From Cladopsammia gracilis (lineage: Eukaryota; Cnidaria; Anthozoa; Scleractinia; Dendrophylliidae): a DNA stretch of 64,000 nt. The stretch covers positions 1,655,001 to 1,719,000 of the forward strand of contig JAJGOT010000038.1 of assembly GCA_022457155.1 (NCBI GenBank), given 5' to 3'. This document shows positions 1-9,348 of this stretch, piece after piece. The notes beneath the pieces are model-generated. The model worked only from the letters and a program-made list of their open reading frames with translations, was not told the origin of the DNA and did no database searches. Both the position numbers and the translations under genes were made by a program. How positions within the stretch are numbered: the first letter of the stretch is position 1; each line of letters begins with the position of its first letter.

Positions 1-216
1 TCATTTTCTTGGGTGAGATGAAAAATGAATTAAATCGTGAAAAATCCATTTCTCCATGAACTTGCGATCCTCTTCCGTTCGGACTGGGAGAAAACCAGTT
101 GCCATATCCACAGCTTTTTGAAAGTTTCTTTCCATTTCACACGCTTTTTCCCATTCCGTTTCTTCTTTGATTTTTTCTGCCTCTTTCTGAGGAGTGGATT
201 TGTTTTCACTTGACAT
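1..216 (-). CDS. Small charged hypothetical protein (71 aa)
   Basis: This leftward ORF ends with TGA at the first bases of the window. The open frame reaches 243, but the first ATG is at 216, giving 71 residues beginning MSSENKS. The product is rich in Lys and Glu, with no membrane segment or recognisable motif. It lies directly downstream of the 163-residue ORF on the same strand, close enough to be co-transcribed, and both point away from the polymerase. Small accessory genes next to PolB are usual in Polinton and adintovirus genomes. No function can be given. Confidence 0.45.
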   Translation of the reverse strand: MSSENKSTPQKEAEKIKEETEWEKACEMERNFQKAVDMATGFLPVRTEEDRKFMEKWIFHDLIHFSSHPRK

Positions 217-239
217 TTTCTCTCCAATGGAGAAAAAAT

Positions 240-731
240 TCAAACGTTTTCCATGAGGTCCACCAAGTCTTTGTGATTTGCAAAAACTGAAGTATGATTT
301 CTGGTTAATTTTGGCCTTGATTTCTTTTTATTCTTTTGAATGATTTTTTCATTCCTTTGATTTTTCCTCAATGTATCAATGAGCAAATCAAATTCAGGAG
401 ATTTCCATGTGATGTAATGAGTGATTTCCTCCGAATCAAGAAAATGTTTTTTCTTCTTGAGGATTTGATTGAGGAAAACTTGGCTTGAAATTCCAAACTT
501 TTCTAGTTCATCATAATCAAAAATATCTTCTCCATCAACTTGGAGAAAAGGTTCATCTGTCATTTCTTCCTGAATGAAAAAAACTTTTCCATCTTTCCTT
601 TTGAATTTTTTGTTTTCTCTTTTGAGGACTCTCCAAATGTTGGAGATGGGGATGTTTGTTTCTTGACTGGCTTCCTTGAATGTGTAAAAAATCTGTTTTT
701 CTTTTCCTTCTTCCTGAATCGAAATCTTCAT
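240..731 (-). CDS. Hypothetical protein with helix-turn-helix-like N-terminus (163 aa)
   Basis: The ORF is intact from ATG at 731 to a TGA at 240-242. Residues about 15-50 (FTFKEASQETNIPISNIWRVL region) resemble an AraC/excisionase-like or endonuclease-associated helix-turn-helix, where a short helix, a turn at the Asn-Ile-Pro and a second helix precede a basic Lys/Arg-rich strand. The middle is acidic and the C-terminus strongly basic (KNKKKSRPK), which suits a nucleic-acid-binding protein. It starts 39 bases from the divergent polymerase gene, so the two probably share a promoter. The DNA-binding role is inferred from composition and a weak motif only. Confidence 0.45.
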   Translation of the reverse strand: MKISIQEEGKEKQIFYTFKEASQETNIPISNIWRVLKRENKKFKRKDGKVFFIQEEMTDEPFLQVDGEDIFDYDELEKFGISSQVFLNQILKKKKHFLDSEEITHYITWKSPEFDLLIDTLRKNQRNEKIIQKNKKKSRPKLTRNHTSVFANHKDLVDLMENV

Positions 732-770
732 TTTATTTGGGAAAATATTTTTTTTGTTTTGTCAAATAAA
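732..770. promoter_or_regulatory. Divergent intergenic promoter region
   Basis: Only 39 bases separate the minus-strand ATG at 731 from the plus-strand polymerase ATG at 771. The stretch is almost pure A/T with a long T run. Such a short AT-rich gap between divergent starts suggests a compact bidirectional promoter of viral style. No individual TATA box can be assigned with certainty. Confidence 0.35.
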
Positions 771-3700
771 ATGAATTCGCGAGAATTGAAAAATTGGGCT
801 CGTGAAGAAGGAATTGTTGGGTTCTCCCGAATGTCCAAAGCCGAATTGATGGAACTTTGGGAAGAATCGCAACCCGAAAGGCCGAGAAAAAAAGGAAATG
901 TAGCAGCTCGTTTGAAAATTCGGAAAAAACGAAAAGTCAACCCCCTGGATGTCGAAAATGAAAAAATTCCTGTTCCTATTTTGATTCCGGAAAGAAGAGA
1001 TTTTCCTTCCAGGACCATTCCCAGAGCGATTGAGCAAAATGTGGAAACTGTTGTCGATTGGACGAATTGGTTGGAAAGTGTGGATGATGTTGATATTCGG
1101 AGAAGATGCAATCCCGCGATTGAAAGATTGAAAAAGCAGATTGCTGAATTGTGGAAGGAAGAATTTATTGTGGAAGAAAGAGAATCCGCTTTGAGAGGTT
1201 TTGCGAGATCATTTGGCATTCCCGGCAGACCAGATTTTTCTCCCAAAGAATTTTTGGAGATGGCGAGCCGGAAAGTCATTGATTTGCTTGAGCAGAACAA
1301 AAGAACCAAAACAAAGATGAAACTTTTCTGTCAAATGAGTCGCACGGATTTGACAACTGGAGAAGTGATTGAGGAGGTTGCTGATTTCCATTCCCGAATG
1401 GAAATGAATTTGGAAGGAACCAACCGGAAAGAGCTCTTCCATCGCATGGTTGAAAGAATTCTTGAAAACCTTGCGAATTTTCAAAGGACAGGATCAAATT
1501 GGAGATTCGAGGAAGTGACAGATCTGACAATTCTCTTCACCGAGCACCGACCATTGGGCGGAAGTTCTCACATTCCACTTCCTCCCACATTGAAGAACAA
1601 GAAAGCTGTGGTGAACATGAAGAATGATGATGAAATGTTTCAAATGGTGCGCGACAAGAGCTTGTTTCCCAGTGAAGAAAAATGCAGAAAGAATTTCAAA
1701 GGAATTGAGAAAACACGCAGAAACATTGGATTGGAGTGGTTTGTCTTTTCCAACTCCCCTGAGTGATATTGGAAAATTCGAACGGAGAATCCGGGATTGG
1801 CTGTGCATGTTTTTTGGGTTTGAAGATGGATGGATTTTCCCCCTGAGAATTTCTGAAGAGAAAGGAAAAATGATTGACCTCCTGTTGCTGCAGCAAGACG
1901 AGCAAACTCACTTCTGCTGGATCCGCAGTCTCAGTCGTCTTTTGTCGAATCAAGTGTCAAAACACAATGGTGCAGTTGTTTTCTGCAGGAGATGCTTGAA
2001 CCACTTTCCCAATGAAGAAAGATTGGAGAAACATGTGGCATCTTGTTCCCAATTTAAAGCTGTGAGAATTATTATGCCGAAAGAGGGGAGTGTGGTAAAA
2101 TTCAAAAACTTCAACAGGAAAATGATTTTTCCCTTTGTCATCTATGCCGATTTTGAAGCGAGGCAACTCCCCGTTGCATCTGCAGGACCAAATCCAATGG
2201 AAAGTTTCACGGAGAAATTCCAGAAGCACATTCCCTGTTCTTTCGCTTTCCATCTCGTTTCCCCGTTTGTGAAGCGAGATCCAGTTTTGTTTCGAGCAGA
2301 AAATGATTCCGTGGATGTTGGGGAAAGATTCGTGGAAGATTTGGTGCAGTTTGTGAAAGGAATTCAGGAAGAAGTGAAATTCCCGAAGCGGATGAAATTT
2401 GGGAAGAAAGAGAAAAAGTTGTTTGATTCTGCAACTGCTTGTTGGATCTGTGAAAAAGAATTTGACTTGGGCCAAAAGAAAGTCAGGGATCACTGCCACT
2501 TTTCCGGAGAATTCCGAGGAGCAGCTCATGAGAGTTGCAATCTGAATTTCAGGAAACCCAAATTCACCCCTGTGTTTTTTCACAACCTGACTGGCTATGA
2601 CGCTCATCTTTTCGTGAAAAATCTGGGAAAAATTGAAGGAGATATCACTTGCATCCCCAAAAACGAAGAAAATTATATCTCCTTCTCCAAAAAGATTCTG
2701 CTGGGAACAAGATTAAAAGAAGGGAAAGTTGTGAAAATTTGGCATGAAATTCGATTTCTGGATTCAGCCCGATTCATGGCAGCCCCCTTGGGAAACTTGG
2801 TGAAGAATTTGACGGATGAAGACTTCCTGGAAACTCGGAAGGTCTTTGGTGAAAAATGGGAGTTGATGAAACGGAAAGGAGTCTTTCCCTATGAATGGCT
2901 GGATTCCACAGAAAAATTTCAGGAGAAACTGCCTGACAAGAAAGATTTCTTCTCCAAACTGAACGATGAGGGCATCTCCGATGAAGACTTTCAATTCGCT
3001 AAAAAAGTTTGGAAAGAAATGGAGATGAAAAACATGGGAGATTTCCACGATGCATATCTGAAATCAGATGTGACTTTGCTGGCGGATGTTTTCCAAGAAT
3101 TCAGAAAAGTTTGCCGAAAACATGACGTCGATCCTGCTTGGTTTTACACTTCTCCCGGTTTGGCTTGGGATGCAGCTTTGAAGGAAAGCAAAGTTGAATT
3201 AGAACTGCTGACTGACCCAGATATGTTGCTGTTCTTCGAGAGAGGAATTCATGGAGGTGTTTCAACCATCCTTCACAGGAGAGCCAGGGCCAACAACAAA
3301 TTCATGGGAGATAATTTCAATCCTGAGAAACCTTCAACCTTCATTCCCTATTGGGATGCAAATAGCTTGTATGCTTGGGCAATGATAAATCCCCTCCCTG
3401 TGGGTGAGTTTGAGTGGATGAACGAAGAACAATTGCAAAACTGGGAAAATGAAAGCTGCGTGCTGGAAGTGGATGTGGAAATCCCAGATGAATTGCATGA
3501 TTTTTTCAATGACCTGCCGCCTCTCCCAATAAGAAAGATAATTGGAAAAGTGGAAAAACTCATTCCCAACCTTGAGAACAAGGAAAAAATGGTTGTGCAT
3601 CGGAAAATCTTGAAGCAAGCTCTGGATCTGGGTTGTCGTTTGACGAAGATTTGGAGGGGAGTGAAATTCAGGGAAGAAAGATGGTTAGCATCTTTCATTC

Positions 3701-4570
3701 AAAAGAACATTGCGTTGAGACAATCATCCCGAAACGCTTTTGAGAAAGATTTCTTTAAACTGATGAACAACGCTGTCTTCGGGAAAACAATGGAAAACAT
3801 TCGAAACAGAATTAACTTTCATTTGGTGTCGTCGCAGAAGAAACTGATGAAACTCTCTTCCTGATCCAGCTTTGAACATTTCACAATCTTTGATGAAAAT
3901 TTGATTGGAGTTCATATGCGGCGAACTAAGATGGTCTTCAACAAACCTGTTTTTGTGGGGCAGGCAATTTTGGACATTTCAAAGACTTTGATCTATGACT
4001 TCCACTATGAGTTCGTGAAGAAAAAATGGGAAAAAGCGCAGTTATGTTTCACTGACACTGACTCCCTGCTCTATGAGATTGAAACAGAAAATTTGTTTAC
4101 GGACATCGCAGGAGATGTTAATGCAAAATTTGACACTTCTGAATTTTCTGAAACGCATCCATGCGTTGTGGATGGAACTTTGGAGAGAAAAAACAAGAAA
4201 GAGTTGGGACTGATGAAAGATGAAGCTTGCGGTGGAATCATTGAAGAATTTGTGGGATTGAAACCAAAATTATATTCCATCAAAATGCATGGAGGTGGGG
4301 GAACGAAGAAATGTAAAGGAGTGAAAAAGAAAGTTGTGAAAAAGCGAATCTCCCATGAAGACTGTTGTCTGTCTGGAAAGTCAAAAACCTCAAATGCGGC
4401 AAATGGAATGCATCCGCAGTTTGAAGAATGAACTCTTTTCCCAAACTGTGAACAAGACTGCGTTGAGTGCAAATGATGACAAACGATTTGTGTGTGCGGA
4501 TGGAATTTCCACATTGGCTTGGGGACATTGGCGGTTGAGAGGGGAAAAAAGTTCTGCTAATTTTCAGTAA
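771..4570 (+). pseudogene. Protein-primed family B DNA polymerase, broken
   Basis: This would replicate the element by protein-primed synthesis. The N-terminal 35 residues (NSRELKNWAREEGIVGFSRM) look SAP-like. Further on are a C2H2-like finger (CRRCLNHF...H..SC, near 1985), exonuclease motifs DFE (near 2150), N-x-T-GYDAH (near 2585) and YLKSD (near 3055), and between them a Cys/His cluster of endonuclease-VII type (DHCHFSGEFRGAAH, near 2490). Polymerase motifs are DANSLY (near 3355), KLMNNAVFGK (near 3757) and DTDS (near 4050). Breaks: a frame change near 1635, an in-frame TGA at 3862-3864 and a frame change near 4365. The final frame stops at 4568-4570. Family identity is firm; whether Polinton or adintovirus is open. 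Confidence 0.85.
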
Positions 4571-4820
4571 ATGATGTAGAGAATAATGGCTCACTTCTGT
4601 TTCACGCTGTTTGGAAGCGGTTCTCATTGCGCTCCTTTCCCCAGATGATCAGAAACCTATTTCTCACCAAATTGAACGTGTTTCTCCACCCCCAATTCAA
4701 CGTAATGAGAACCGCTTCCAAACAGCGTGAAACAGAGGCCCATCATGTCACACAATGAGAACCGCTTCCAAACAGCGTGAAACAGAAGTGAGCCAGTATT
4801 CTGTACATCATTTACTCATG
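4565..4820. repeat. Inverted repeat cluster (three copies of a ~45-65 bp unit)
   Basis: A unit around 4566-4630 reads towards the left, and near-identical copies in the opposite orientation lie at 4707-4745 and 4755-4820. The shared core is ATGAGAACCGCTTCCAAACA. The outer pair extends over about 65 bases, with a few mismatches, and includes GTAAATGATGTA at its distal ends. The pair can form a long hairpin with the third copy in the loop. The right arm supplies the first codons of the ORF at 4755. It may mark the end of the polymerase element or a separate foldback element. Confidence 0.7.
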
Positions 4821-5075
4821 TCATCAGAGGAAAGTCAGGAGGAGGAAGGTGAGGGCAGGAGTGGTCCACCACCAAGAAAGATTAAACCACTACGGTGGGA
4901 GAGATCCAAATTAAAAAACATCAAGTCTGTCCTCGATGCCACCTATCAAGCAAACATGAGCAAGCGGCAAAAGAGGACCGCGGCAAAACTTATTAGAGTA
5001 CCAGGTGAAAATGTAAGCAATAGAACAATGCCAGAAAACTGTCCATCTTGGGCAGGACGCGTGCCTGATAGTTGA
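4755..5075 (+). CDS. Hypothetical 106-aa ORF, probably a mobile-element gene fragment
   Basis: The first 20 codons lie inside the right arm of the inverted repeat, so the real start is more likely the internal Met of MSSEESQEEEGEG (near 4819). This acidic stretch is followed by a basic segment with RWERSKLKNIK and SKRQKRTAAKLIRV. The acidic-then-basic layout and the closing Pro/Trp-rich tail look like the end of a larger transposon or transcription-factor-like protein. No family could be assigned. Composition is GC-richer than the surroundings. The frame ends at a normal stop. Confidence 0.35.
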   Translation: MRTASKQRETEVSQYSVHHLLMSSEESQEEEGEGRSGPPPRKIKPLRWERSKLKNIKSVLDATYQANMSKRQKRTAAKLIRVPGENVSNRTMPENCPSWAGRVPDS

Positions 5076-6014
5076 ATGTAATAGAAATGTGCCTGCAGGG
5101 CTCGAGAATAACTTTTAAACTTAGTCTAGTGGCTAGGGTGAGGTTTAATTTTACTAGCCAAATTAAATTTTCACTTGCCAGACTTGTACGGGGTTACAGT
5201 TAATACAGTAATATGTGCCAAGTAGATTACTTTTAGGGAAAAAAATCTCGGAGACCGTGGAAACTTATTTTGATCAGTCTTTGCTTCTTCTTTTTTCTAA
5301 AATCCCAATCTCATACTTAAATACTTGTCTTCTTAATTCTAATTTTAATTCTAATTGAGATACCAAAACTGATTTTTTACTCAGCTTTGGCTAGTTGGCT
5401 GCCGTTAGTCTCGAGCCCTGCTGCCTGTGAGCAAACTTTCTGCAAACTTTCTGGATTGGGGCAGTGGTTGTTGTTGTTGTTGTTGTTTTTTTTTTGGGGG
5501 GGGGGGATGGGAAGGCGGAAGAAGCAAGAGCTTGTAGCAATGTCTCAATGTCTTAATTTGGTGATAAGCAGTTGTTACATGTCTGCTTACATTGAAACTC
5601 GTTTCCAGTTTGGTGATGATTGGCCAATGCAAATTCTGACAGCTGAGCTAGAGGAAGATGCAGGAAGTATTTGGGGTGGCCTTCAAACTTGTGAGACATG
5701 GCTGCAAGCTCTTGCCCAGCCCCTGAGGGCGACAAAAGGTCAAGGAATTATACATTACTTTTTATGGGCTTTATGGCTTTATGTATTTTAAGTGCAAATG
5801 TATGGATTTTTCAAAATATATTGAGTATGATTTTCTTGTGAAGAAAAACTGTCCTTAATCAGACATAATTTTTCCAAATCTTTCAGAGAAATGGTCAATT
5901 TTAAATCATAAAATTCCATAAGTCATTCAAAACAAAGAACTTGAAATAAATGGCTATTGAATAATCTGACAAAGACATTGCTTTAAGTAATAGAGTAATA
6001 TAATTTATATGTTG
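5076..6014. other. No supported gene; GTT microsatellite and G run
   Basis: This stretch holds no coding region I can support. A (GTT)n run followed by T and G homopolymers lies at 5467-5507. A 134-codon frame across 5387-5791 includes the translated homopolymer and has no recognisable domain, so it is probably chance. The rest is AT-rich non-coding sequence. Confidence 0.6.
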
Positions 6015-6253
6015 TTAAAGGGGCACTGTCACAGCTTCCCATTTGCTGACTAGGCACACTTGAAATATCCTGCCCCATCCTGATAGTTTTCAAATATACC
6101 TATCCATTTCAAAGTGTTTATTTGTTTTCCACTGCCAGCTTTAGTCAACCCATTTTGAAATTGTCCCTTCAACTTGGAAAAATTTCGGCTGAACTAATGA
6201 AGTTTCAAATCGAGATACTGGCACATGCACCCGGCTCATGACTGTCCCTTTAA
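6015..6253. mobile_element. MITE with TTAA ends
   Basis: The segment begins TTAAAGGGGCACTGTCAC and ends ATGACTGTCCCTTTAA. The terminal inverted repeats are imperfect and about 12-15 bases long. TTAA at both outer edges is the target-site duplication expected for piggyBac-type transposition. At 239 bp with no ORF it is a non-autonomous element. Confidence 0.6.
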
Positions 6254-6296
6254 TCATCTCAACAGCAAGTTTTTAAATATATTTAAAGATATGATA

Positions 6297-6465
6297 TAAT
6301 AAAGGGGCTATGTCACCATTTTTTATTTTACTTTAAAGATAAATCAATATTGTTTATTATTTATTTTTTTTATTTTTTGATAATTCACTTGATGCATGTA
6401 TTCCTATTAGTGTTTTAATTTGGGGCAGTTTTGATCCCAAAATCACCATGAAATAGCTCCTTTAA
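6297..6465. mobile_element. Second short MITE related to the preceding one
   Basis: It starts ATAAAGGGGCTATGTCACC and ends ATAGCTCCTTTAA. The termini are inverted repeats of about 14 bases and resemble those of the neighbour at 6015-6253, but the left TTAA is mutated. It has no coding capacity. Confidence 0.45.
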
Positions 6466-6869
6466 GTAGTAGATTAATGTAATTTGTATGACGTTTAATT
6501 ATTTAAACAGCAATTTTTAGAGTTAGAGTTAGATTTTTTACAAAATATTTAAAGAAATTATAGTATGAAATTTTATATTACAGTGTATATATTTTAATAA
6601 ATGAAGATAGATATAATAGACCACAAATTATAATACGTCTTAAATTGAAAAATAAAATTATATGGATTTAACATGAGTATGTTGTAGGTCTCAATATAAA
6701 CGCAAAAAAAAGAACGTGATGAATAGTTTAAATTCGATTGCAATTGTTTCTTACAAATTGCGACATGGACGAATCGCGGGTTCCCCCAAACTCTTAATTT
6801 TTCCTTTTCGAGGATATATGTGAGCCCTCTCTGTTTTTAGTTGTAGAAACCTCAAACGATCCGATTGCG

Positions 6870-7316
6870 TCTACACATTTTGGAAACGCCATGGACAAAC
6901 ATGCGTCCGCCAAATTTCTGGGCTGCGGAAACATGACGGCTATACGAGATTGCGTAAAAACGGAAACCTTGCGGAAACTCGAGTTTAAGTGATGCGTTTC
7001 GGCGACTCCGCAGCTGCGGAAACATGATGACGGTGTCGCGTTTACGCATTACGGAAACGCTATGGATAAACATGTGTCCGCCGAATTTCCGAGCTGCGGA
7101 AACATGACGGCTATACGAGATTACGTAAGACGGAAACGTTGCGGAAACACGAGTTTAAGTGATGCGTTTCCGCGACTCCGCAGCTGCGGAAACATGATGT
7201 AAACTCGTGTTTCCCACAACGGATACTTAAATTTCCGTTTGCGGAAATTCAAGTTTCCGTTGGGAAACCGCTATGAAAACGGAGACGGAAACGCCTTATT
7301 TCACCCTGTGTTAAAC
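6870..7316. repeat. 171-bp tandem duplication rich in GCGGAAAC words
   Basis: Two adjacent units of about 171 bp start at 6882 (GGAAACGCCATGGA) and 7053 (GGAAACGCTATGGA). Each contains AACATGACGGCTATACGAGA and a copy of CTCCGCAGCTGCGGAAACAT. The word GCGGAAAC recurs in both orientations through to 7316, so the region folds extensively. It abuts the BEL/Pao fragment directly and probably belongs to an inserted non-autonomous element of unknown class. Confidence 0.65.
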
Positions 7317-7321
7317 AAGGA

Positions 7322-7603
7322 GACGTTGTATGCGTTCATGAAGACAAGGTGCCTCGACAAAGGTGGAAACTTGGTACAGTTTAAGAATTAATTCATGGAA
7401 GAGATAACCTCGTTCGCGCAGCCGTTGTTCAGTTAGCTTCAAAGGAGGGAAGAACTGAAATCAAACGTCCTGTCGAGAGGTTGTATCCAGTTGAAGTTTC
7501 TAATGAATTCCAGGATGGTGGAAACAAGGAGAAGGTGGTTGCAGCTCAGCAAGGCATCAGATTTGTTCCCGATGATCAAATGGAAATTGTGCGTTGTGTC
7601 TGA
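7322..7603 (+). pseudogene. BEL/Pao integrase C-terminal fragment (DUF5641-like)
   Basis: The translated frame contains QGDVVCVHEDKVPRQRWKLG, then RAAVVQLASKEGRTEIKRPV and the end ERLYPVEVS. This is the small beta-rich domain that closes BEL/Pao Pol proteins after the integrase core. One in-frame TAA interrupts it after the WKLGTV segment, one base from a Lys codon. The frame ends at TGA near 7603. It lies just upstream of a G-rich polypurine tract and a putative LTR, the order expected for the 3' end of such an element. Everything upstream has been lost or replaced by the tandem repeat. Confidence 0.7.
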
Positions 7604-7708
7604 ACACTAGCAAATCGGCCCTAGTTGTCTTTCGAAGGAACATTGCCGAACATTAAATGTTGACATGTATGAGTTAATCCAGCATCCTTTGATTGACTAG
7701 GTCAATCA

Positions 7709-7979
7709 AGGGGGGGGGGGGGGGGGGTGTCGGAAAGAGATTTTGTTACTTGCACGCGATTTTGTATATTTTTTGTCTAGCAATTGATGCGCGTGATGTC
7801 TTCATTTACATCTAATCTCGGATTTTTACTTGTCATGTGCTTTTTTTTCCGAGTTGAAAATCTAGGAAATCTCTATGAGGAAAAAGTCTTGGAATTGAGT
7901 CTGTATTTCGAATGAGTCATCAAGATTAAAGAGAGTCTGGAACTATTTGTGGATTTGTTTCATTCTATTCAGTGTTTCA
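7709..7979 (+). repeat. Polypurine tract and putative 3' LTR of BEL/Pao element
   Basis: A run of about 18 G residues (7710-7727) is followed at once by TGTCGGAAAGAGA. A purine tract touching a TG dinucleotide is the standard junction of internal region and 3' LTR. The LTR right edge is not certain; TTCA near 7979 is one possible CA end. A second LTR copy is absent, so this is a 5'-truncated element. Confidence 0.55.
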
Positions 7980-8179
7980 GATCATAGGCCTCACTGTATA
8001 AAATAACCTAACTGTACTTTACATCCTACCTGTTGGAGTTCTAAAAAATTGTTTAATTTCCAATATTTAATTTATATTAATGTTTCATATACAGAGCCCC
8101 CCAAGTTCTAGCTTATGTAAAACGGTGAATAGTAAATGGCAAAGACACTACCAGCAATGTGACTGCCCCTGTTTAATCC

Positions 8180-9113
8180 CTTCACAAGGAACATGAAAAA
8201 TGCAACATCAACATTTTCGCTTCCTTTGTCAGACCTAACACGAGATTGCCATCCAAATCTCTCTGCAGCTTCTGTGAAGCACTGACCAACAGTTGAGGCC
8301 GATTGTTAATGGAGCATTTTAGGTAAGCAATGAGGTGCGTGTGACCATGGATTCCGCCATGAATTACCATTTCCCACCGTATGAAACAATGTAATCCATC
8401 TATTTGCCAAAGTGAATTTGCATTTGGCACACTGTAAGTACATCTTTCAACACTATGAAGTTGTCTTACAAAGCTGTGTATTGGATCAACGCGCAGCAAT
8501 GACTCCCTTAATCTCTGTCGTGGAACCTTCACCTCCATCCTTCACCTCCATTCTAAGTAGATGTCTCAGTAGCATTCGCAATCCACTAGTTGGATACTCT
8601 GAAAATAAGTGATGCATAATATGTCATCAAGATCAAAGTCTGACAATTGGGAGTACCTTTCCCTCTTTTTACATATTTGGAACTCCTCGCATCTTCTGTA
8701 GAGAGTTCTTCGACTGATAAGCAAATTGTGCAATTTCCTCCATACTACGACCAGCTGAAATTAAAAACTCTACCTGATCAGGATTTATGGGAATGAAAGG
8801 TCTTCCCCTGCTGCCAGAATGTAGACATTCCCGCGTCAGCGCTTCTGACCTTGGCTAAGGCAAGCTTGTTACTTCTAAGGTGAATAATTTATGCTCCCAT
8901 TGCTGTAATATACGACACAAGAGAAGTAGCTCCTCTACACGTCCGGTTCCAGTAATTATTTCGTTATGAACAATGTGTTGTAGAACTGTAATACAATTTT
9001 GTAGGCTGTTAACCACTCGCAAAACATACCAGCGTCCTGAATTCCCTCGTGGGCCGCACATTGCTGCAAAAGAGAATCAATTGCTTCCAGAAATGACTGG
9101 ACTTCCTCAGACA
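8180..9113 (-). pseudogene. Retroviral-integrase-like (rve core) transposon gene, copy A
   Basis: Reading leftwards, the gene begins near 9113 with a helical N-terminus (MSEEVQSFLEAIDSLLQQC), passes a helix-turn-helix-like segment (NPDQVEFLISAGRSMEEIAQ, near 8750) and reaches a core with YSVPNANSLWQIDG and WEMVIHGGIHGHTHLIAYL (8300-8430). The Asp of the H/Q-IDG motif matches the first acidic residue of DDE/rve integrase folds. Several frameshifts and stops separate these blocks, and the core ends before the later catalytic residues. The family is widespread in fish and cnidarian genomes as integrase core domain proteins; its transposon class is unsettled. A related copy lies at 15.5-16.6 kb on the same strand. 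Confidence 0.65.
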
Positions 9114-9210
9114 TTTTGTTTCGTGCTCCTTTCACAAGATTTGATTGGTTGCAACAAAGTGGTAATCGATAATTAGTCGATATTAGCACCAGCGATTGGC
9201 GATTTTGTAC

Positions 9211-9327
9211 TGACGATTGTAGATTAACACTAGCCACTTGTAATTTTTCACTAACGATTGTAAACATTAGCCATTTGTAATTGTGCACTAACGATTGTAG
9301 ATTAACACTAGCCATTTGTAATTTTGG
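9211..9327. repeat. Minisatellite, three ~39-bp units
   Basis: Units starting near 9211, 9251 and 9288 share CTAACGATTGTAGATTAACA followed by CTAGCCATTTGTAATTTT, with a small deletion in the middle copy. The array abuts the left arm of the large inverted repeat. Confidence 0.7.
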
Positions 9328-9348
9328 CACAAATGGCTCTCCATAGAC

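Larger units (their letters stand above)
1..4570. mobile_element. Polinton/adintovirus-like element relic
   Basis: The left edge of the window holds part of a large DNA element of the Polinton/Maverick or adintovirus kind. The key evidence is a protein-primed family B DNA polymerase on the plus strand, with two small genes diverging from it on the minus strand. Neither an integrase, an ATPase nor capsid genes are visible, but the element may continue to the left of base 1. The polymerase is broken in three places, so this copy is a genomic relic. Element ends were not identified; the inverted repeats at 4565-4820 may be one boundary. Confidence 0.7.

Noticed and set aside
728..1309. 193-codon minus-strand frame
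   Set aside because: Shadow of the polymerase N-terminal frame; Ser/Phe-rich composition typical of antisense reading.
1957..2607. 216-codon minus-strand frame
   Set aside because: Antisense to the polymerase exonuclease region; no independent motif.
5387..5791. 134-codon plus-strand frame
   Set aside because: It spans a GTT microsatellite and T/G homopolymers, has no domain, and codon usage is random.
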